Assembly (NCBI GenBank): GCA_019925095.2
Contig: CM034413.1
Location: forward strand, 315,001 to 379,000
Direction of reading: 5' to 3'
Origin: Dendrolimus kikuchii
Taxonomy: Eukaryota; Arthropoda; Insecta; Lepidoptera; Lasiocampidae
DNA length: 64,000 nt
Part shown: piece after piece, positions 59,783 to 64,000 of the stretch
How the letters are laid out: the number at the start of each line of letters is the position of its first letter
Position numbering within the stretch: position 1 is the stretch's first letter
Program-made: the position numbers and the translations under genes
Notes under the pieces: generated by a model
What the model saw: only the letters and a program-made list of their open reading frames with translations
Database searches by the model: none
Told to the model about the DNA's origin: nothing

Positions 59783-60103
59783 CGCAGTTGCACCTCGGGT
59801 TTGGAAATGAAAATTCGACGTAATAATGGACTGTATGATTATTATTAAGTTATAAATGTACATTTAAAGAGTAGAACAAAGTATGCAAGAGAGTTGAGTA
59901 CAATATATGAATAGCTGAGTGGCTGAATTCATAGTTGTTCTTGATGTAGTAGTCCCTTCAGGCTTTTTCAGCCTCCTATATCCCGCATTCCGTCCGACGC
60001 CTAGTTGCTAATCGCGCCAGCTATGGGCGTCGGCGGTATGCGGGGCGCGGAGTGTAGATGTGCTCCGGCGGGCGGGTCAGGGGGGTGCTCTCTGTCCGCA
60101 ACA
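59783..60103 (-). mobile_element. LTR, TGTTGC family, 3'-clipped
   Basis: The minus strand starts TGTTGCGGACAGAGAGCACC and ends CCGAGGTGCAACTGC, about five bases short of the family end. Its end matches the LTR at 61,984 (CCGAGGTGCAACTG) better than those at 47 and 52 kb. Confidence 0.8.
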
Positions 60104-60414
60104 ACTATTAAATTAAAATACGTGGTTCTACATTTTCTGAAATAAATGATTTACCAAAATATATAAAGAATTTTGATCTCACTTTATGCAACGGTATACT
60201 GTGACAAGCTACCACGTAAATGTGTAACGTACTGAATGATTGTATTAGTTTCAATCAAACTTTCGCTTTGCTCTTCACTGGAATAGATCGTGTGTAACGG
60301 AACGTATTCAATATATTCACTGAAGGGTAGAATTAGGATGTACACACACGACCCTTTCTCGGGGCTTTTTTCACAAAATGTATCCTTCGAGTATACTATA
60401 TAATGTATGTCGCC

Positions 60415-60614
60415 AAAGGTGCTACAAATGCGCTGCGGCACTAATGCCGGAACATAATTCAAGGTTGTTATGGCGCCATTACTTAGATCAGGGATGGTAG
60501 CTATCCAGGCGGGCAAATGCCCTACCCCCTGGTTGTGGGTGGTTTTGTCGCCTCTTACGACAGGCCGCCCGGCCGCAGGAAATTGTATTCTTTCTCCGTT
60601 CCTGCACGGATAAA
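60415..60614 (-). repeat. Family A copy A20, partial
   Basis: Keeps the CGTGCAGGAACGGAG end and the middle, with an internal deletion (GCGCTGCGGCACTAATGCCG). Confidence 0.85.
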
Positions 60615-60874
60615 ATTTTATAAAATTTATTATAAGGATTTTCTTGTAATTTCCTTCCAGCTCGCAAGTTGAATTTGATACCCCTTGATCCATTGTACAA
60701 AGGTGTCTTTAGACGGTCTTTTGAAGTCACGAACTTGCCCCCTTAATATTCAGTGTCCTTAATACCCTCAGGATTGAATTTCATCCATTAATGAAGTCTG
60801 TTCAGAAGCGTTGATCACTTTCATACTTTACTCTTTTGTGGTCATATTGGTTTTAGACGTCGTATTTTATATAA

Positions 60875-61563
60875 TGTTACGTATTTAGCGGGACTCGAAT
60901 GAAAATGCCGTTAGAATTATTATAGAGTTTATTAGAACTATACAAACACGATATACAATGCAAAAGTGGATGGATGCAGAAGTCGTGGAAGGCCACGACA
61001 CACCTTCCATGATCAAATTGATCGTGTACTAGCAGAAGGTGATGTCAGTTATGAATGTTATGAATGTCAAAGAAGCAAGTGAGGTGTGTAAGAATGGGCC
61101 TAAATGGCGCTCTGTTGTTCGTGCCTACCCCGCAAGGGAACTGGCGTGAAGTTATTTATGTATGTATACAAACACGTATAACACGGAACACAACAAATCC
61201 AAACGTAATGCAGCAGGTCGTAATTGAAAGTCCGTCACTATTAGATTCCCGATTGTAGTACACACGTCTCGCTTTGATCGTGGTTCTCGCTCGACTGCCC
61301 CCTTCCCTCAATCAGGCCATCGTTTTATACTACACATGCAATGTGCCCGCCCGGCAACGTGACCGAATTTCCTAGAATCAGCTTGTACTTTTAAATCCGT
61401 AACACCTGGCTAATGATTATAATACAAGAATGTATTATGTTCTCTAGAAACGTATGCCAATAAATAAGTAAACATGTTATTAGTTCAAATGCCGACGGGT
61501 AATAGATGTGCTTCTACAAATTTGTGCGTGGAATTTGTCTTTGTCGGCGCCTAGTTTGTAACA
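60875..61563 (-). mobile_element. LTR of the TGTTAC family interrupted by RTE-B
   Basis: The minus strand starts TGTTACAAACTAGGCGCCGA and ends CCCGCTAAATACGTAACA. Shares TCGAGCGAGAACCACGATCA and AGTATAAAA with the solo LTR at 26,325-26,951. ATA is found on both outer sides. RTE-B occupies 60,951-61,165. Confidence 0.75.
60951..61165 (+). repeat. RTE-B retroposon copy with target duplication
   Basis: From ATATACAATGCAAAAGTGGA to the (ATGT)n tail. ATACAAACACG lies on both sides (60,940-60,950 and 61,166-61,176), an 11-bp target duplication inside the LTR. Confidence 0.9.
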
Positions 61564-61983
61564 ATAGTATAAAACAAAATCCATTTCTGCGTCTGTCTGT
61601 TTGTCTGTATATCCGCTAATCCGCTTTTAAGCAGTTTTTTATAAGTTAGATGATTTTTCACTTAAGGTTTATATATATGAAAAACCGAATTAAGGTTTTA
61701 TGTAAGTAAAATAGGGCTATCCCCCGCAGTTTGACCCGCAGTCTAACCTCGGCGAAAACTCTCTACAATTTAATAAAGTTCTGATTAACAAGTTATAACT
61801 ATTTTTCGGGTTTCAATACCTAAAGATTATTATTACTTATTAATCTATAATTAAGTTTCAAATAATTTCCGGATAGAGACATATAGAAAAACAAGCGAAT
61901 AATTGTTTTTTTCTGAAATCTGCAAAAAATGTTTCAATGTAATTCTACAGGCACTTAACAGTTTTTTGATCATTAATAGATAC
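61564..61983. other. Gene-free stretch before the BEL/Pao LTR
   Basis: AT-rich; a short Helitron-like start (GTCTGTCTGTTTGTCTGTAT) and a Jockey 3' UTR scrap (CTATCCCCCGCAGTTTGACC). Confidence 0.4.
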
Positions 61984-62276
61984 TGTTGCGGACAGAGAGC
62001 ACCCCCCTGACCCGCCCGCCGGAGCACATCTACACTCCGCGCCCCGCATACCGCCGACGCCCATAGGACGGAATGCGGGTATAGGAGGCCGAAATAACTG
62101 AAAATGATTATAATGCTGATACTACCACTTCAAGAAAAATTATCAATTCAGCCACTCAGCTATATTGTACTCTCTTTGTTATACTTTTTAAATGTATAAT
62201 GTATTTATAAATAATAATCATACAGTCCATTATTACGTCGAATTTTCATTTACAACCCGAGGTGCAACTGCCACCA
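61984..62276 (+). mobile_element. 5' LTR of a BEL/Pao-type retrotransposon
   Basis: TGTTGCGGACAGAGAGCACC to GGTGCAACTGCCACCA, 293 bp; same family as the LTRs at 47.4, 52.8 and 60.1 kb, with one internal deletion near 62,065. After ATAGTTTTT comes TGGTACTTCGCCGCCGG, a possible primer binding site (TGG start). Confidence 0.8.
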
Positions 62277-62781
62277 ATAGTTTTTTGGTACTTCGCCGCC
62301 GGATAGAAGAATCGCAAAGAAGAAACGAGCAGTGTCTTTTGCTCCATCGAAACCTCAAGAAAGAAGAAAGACCAACTCTATACGGTCTCGTAGCGGCACC
62401 CTAAAGAAGAAAGAAGATTATTATAGAAGATCATCGTGGGCAGCCCGGACTACGTACTAGGAGACCAAGAGTTCCTGCCGGACTACGTACCAGGAGACCA
62501 AGAGTTCCTGCCCCGGACGCCGAGGCTACGCGTCTGCAGGATCAAGACCGGAAGAAAGAATAACGTTACTTCGTACCGTGACCGAGTGACTGTCCACCTA
62601 ACGGTGCCAAACGGCCAGTTCACAAAGTCGTAGACGGTGCGCTGTTTCCAGTTAGGTCGGTCAAAGGTCTCAGTGTTTAGTGTTTAGTGTAGTAAATTAG
62701 GATCGTCGGTTATACACACACATATATACACACTGGTCAGGGTAGTCGGTCATACGTGTTAGGCTAAGGCAAGGACCGAAG
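62277..62781 (+). other. Retrotransposon leader
   Basis: Noncoding leader between LTR and gag. A 33-bp tandem pair lies at about 62,446-62,511 (each with GGACTACGTAC and AGGAGACCAAGAGTTCCTGC). A series of GTGTTTAGTGTTTAGTGTAG words stands near 62,678. Confidence 0.6.
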
Positions 62782-64000
62782 ATGCCGAACACCAGGAGCA
62801 AGACCGCCGAAGACAGAGTGCAGAGAGCGTATCAAGAACCCCCCGCGTCGCCGTCCGTACATATATCCGCGTCCGCGTCCGCGCCGAACGTATCGCGACC
62901 CGCGTCGCCCGGAATGCAACAGACGACGACCGCGCAAGTACACACCGCGATTCGTACTGAACGCCAATCGCGATCACCGTCCGTCCGATCACACCGTTCG
63001 CAGCTCAGCGCCGCCACTTTGGTGAGGCAAGTGGAACTGGAAGCAGAAGAACAAATCGCCGCAATCCGTCGGGAGGAGCTCCGGTTACAAGTGTCGCTGA
63101 TCAAGAAGAGGGTCGCTGCGAACATAGCCGCCCTCAAGGAGCAGACAGACGGGAACAGCGTGTGTGAAGACGATGGGGTGGAAACAGAGAGAAATATAAC
63201 AGAGTGGTTGAAGAATACCCGCATACGGGGGGAGTCGCCGAGCGCAGGCGACAGGACCGAGCCCGGAACGAGAGGAGCCGGACCGCGACCACCGTTAGAC
63301 GCTGCGGGAAGAGCAAGGGAAGAGTATCCAATGGCGCGGGACCGGTCTGCAGAAACGAACGACCAGACCGCTCGTGTGACGTTCAGAACGCCGCGCAACG
63401 CAAGATCGCCGACGCCGACCAGATCCAGGGATCGTGGAATCGACCGTCTAGCAGACGTACTGGAGCGCATGACACGCAACAGGCCGACACCGCGACAGTG
63501 CCAGGAGCTGCCTACCTTTAGCGGGGCCCCGGGAGAGTGGCTACCGTTTAAAGCTGCAATGCGCGAGTCGACGAGCTTACACGGATTTTCACCTGCGGAG
63601 AACTTAGGCCGTCTACGCACTTGCCTTAAAGGCGAAGCAAGGGAGTGCGTGACAGCCCTGCTGTATACCGCCGTGGACCCTGCGATCATTATGAAGACGC
63701 TGGAGCGCTGCTATGGACGTCCAGAGATCATAATCAGTCGCGCATTGGAAGACATCAAGAAGTTGCCACGATCGGGTTCGTCTGCCAGCGAACTCAACAG
63801 CCTAGCCACCAAACTGCAGAATATAGTGACGGTCATCTCGTGTGTCGACAACAAGGGATATTTACTTAACCCTATGTTGACACGACAAGTCGTCGAGAAG
63901 CTCAGCCCGCATCTACGAACGAAATGGTGCGACTTTGCAGATGAATTCTCGAGCCGAGACGAGCCGGAGATTATGACACTATCGAAATTTCTAACGGGCG
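62782..64000 (+). CDS. BEL/Pao-type retrotransposon gag, open at window end
   Basis: ATG at 62,782 opens 406 codons with no stop, running off the window; this is the start of gag(-pol). The N-terminus is basic and Ser/Pro-rich. At residues 74-118 a helix-rich stretch (LVRQVELEAEEQIAAIRREE) resembles a coiled coil. From about residue 238 LPTFSGAPGEWLPFKAAM, then LRTCLKGEARECV and LERCYGRPEIII follow, the pattern I know as DUF1759 in BEL/Pao gag. The protein packages the element's RNA in cytoplasmic particles (family knowledge). An intact frame and a full 5' LTR suggest a young copy. The GC-rich codons differ from host genes A-C. Pol and the 3' LTR would lie beyond 64,000. Confidence 0.85.
   Translation, partial: MPNTRSKTAEDRVQRAYQEPPASPSVHISASASAPNVSRPASPGMQQTTTAQVHTAIRTERQSRSPSVRSHRSQLSAATLVRQVELEAEEQIAAIRREELRLQVSLIKKRVAANIAALKEQTDGNSVCEDDGVETERNITEWLKNTRIRGESPSAGDRTEPGTRGAGPRPPLDAAGRAREEYPMARDRSAETNDQTARVTFRTPRNARSPTPTRSRDRGIDRLADVLERMTRNRPTPRQCQELPTFSGAPGEWLPFKAAMRESTSLHGFSPAENLGRLRTCLKGEARECVTALLYTAVDPAIIMKTLERCYGRPEIIISRALEDIKKLPRSGSSASELNSLATKLQNIVTVISCVDNKGYLLNPMLTRQVVEKLSPHLRTKWCDFADEFSSRDEPEIMTLSKFLTG

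Noticed and set aside
62832..63689. 285-codon minus-strand ORF
   Set aside because: Shadow of the GC-rich gag frame, which alone shows the BEL/Pao gag pattern.

Overview
This is eukaryotic, intron-bearing, AT-rich and very repeat-dense DNA, most likely from a moth or butterfly. Lep1-like Helitrons ending in CTAG, tRNA-derived SINEs with readable A and B boxes, RTE-type retroposons with (ATGT)n tails and a BEL/Pao retrotransposon all point that way. The organism is inferred from repeat style, not from a match search.

Region 1 (1-25,000, + strand): the 3' part of RBM25, an SR-like splicing regulator. I could read 15 exons, all joining in one frame into 697 residues that run from the Arg/Glu repeats to the C-terminal PWI fold. 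The RRM-coding exons lie before the window. The introns carry retroposons, Helitrons, a TTAA-flanked foldback element with a large purine expansion, a Tigger-like MITE, and CACTC and CAC/CAT microsatellites.

Region 2 (25,000-33,300): no gene seen. It holds two solo-type elements (a TGTTAC-family LTR and a tRNA SINE), old LINE tails, and a roughly 17-copy, 80-odd-bp minisatellite at 29.46-30.84 kb.

Region 3 (33,400-57,910): a group of unrecognised genes for probable secreted proteins. Each starts with a tiny signal-peptide exon. Gene A is + at 33.4-37.3 kb. Candidate D is + at 37.9 kb (first exon only). Gene B is - at 52.5-43.4 kb. Gene C is - at 57.9-53.9 kb. B and, less completely, A and C read through phase-matched splice sites into charged, lysine/asparagine-rich proteins. 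All three end near a short motif, aromatic-x(1-3)-P-x(1-2)-[GT]RR-[DQ]-[YW]. This is the least explained part of the window and my main candidate for something undescribed. The exons sit in a sea of repeats, and several retroposon tails lie only about 20 bp before predicted splice acceptors.

Region 4 (55,700-64,000): mostly mobile DNA. It holds a broken Jockey-type reverse transcriptase inside intron 1 of gene C, a retroelement-type nuclease-like ORF with splice-like borders, four LTR copies of one family (one nested with Jockey), an LTR carrying an RTE copy with an 11-bp target duplication, and a BEL/Pao-type gag ORF that is open to the window edge.

All calls come from reading the sequence by eye. 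Family names rest on remembered motifs, and exon models on splice signals and phase.
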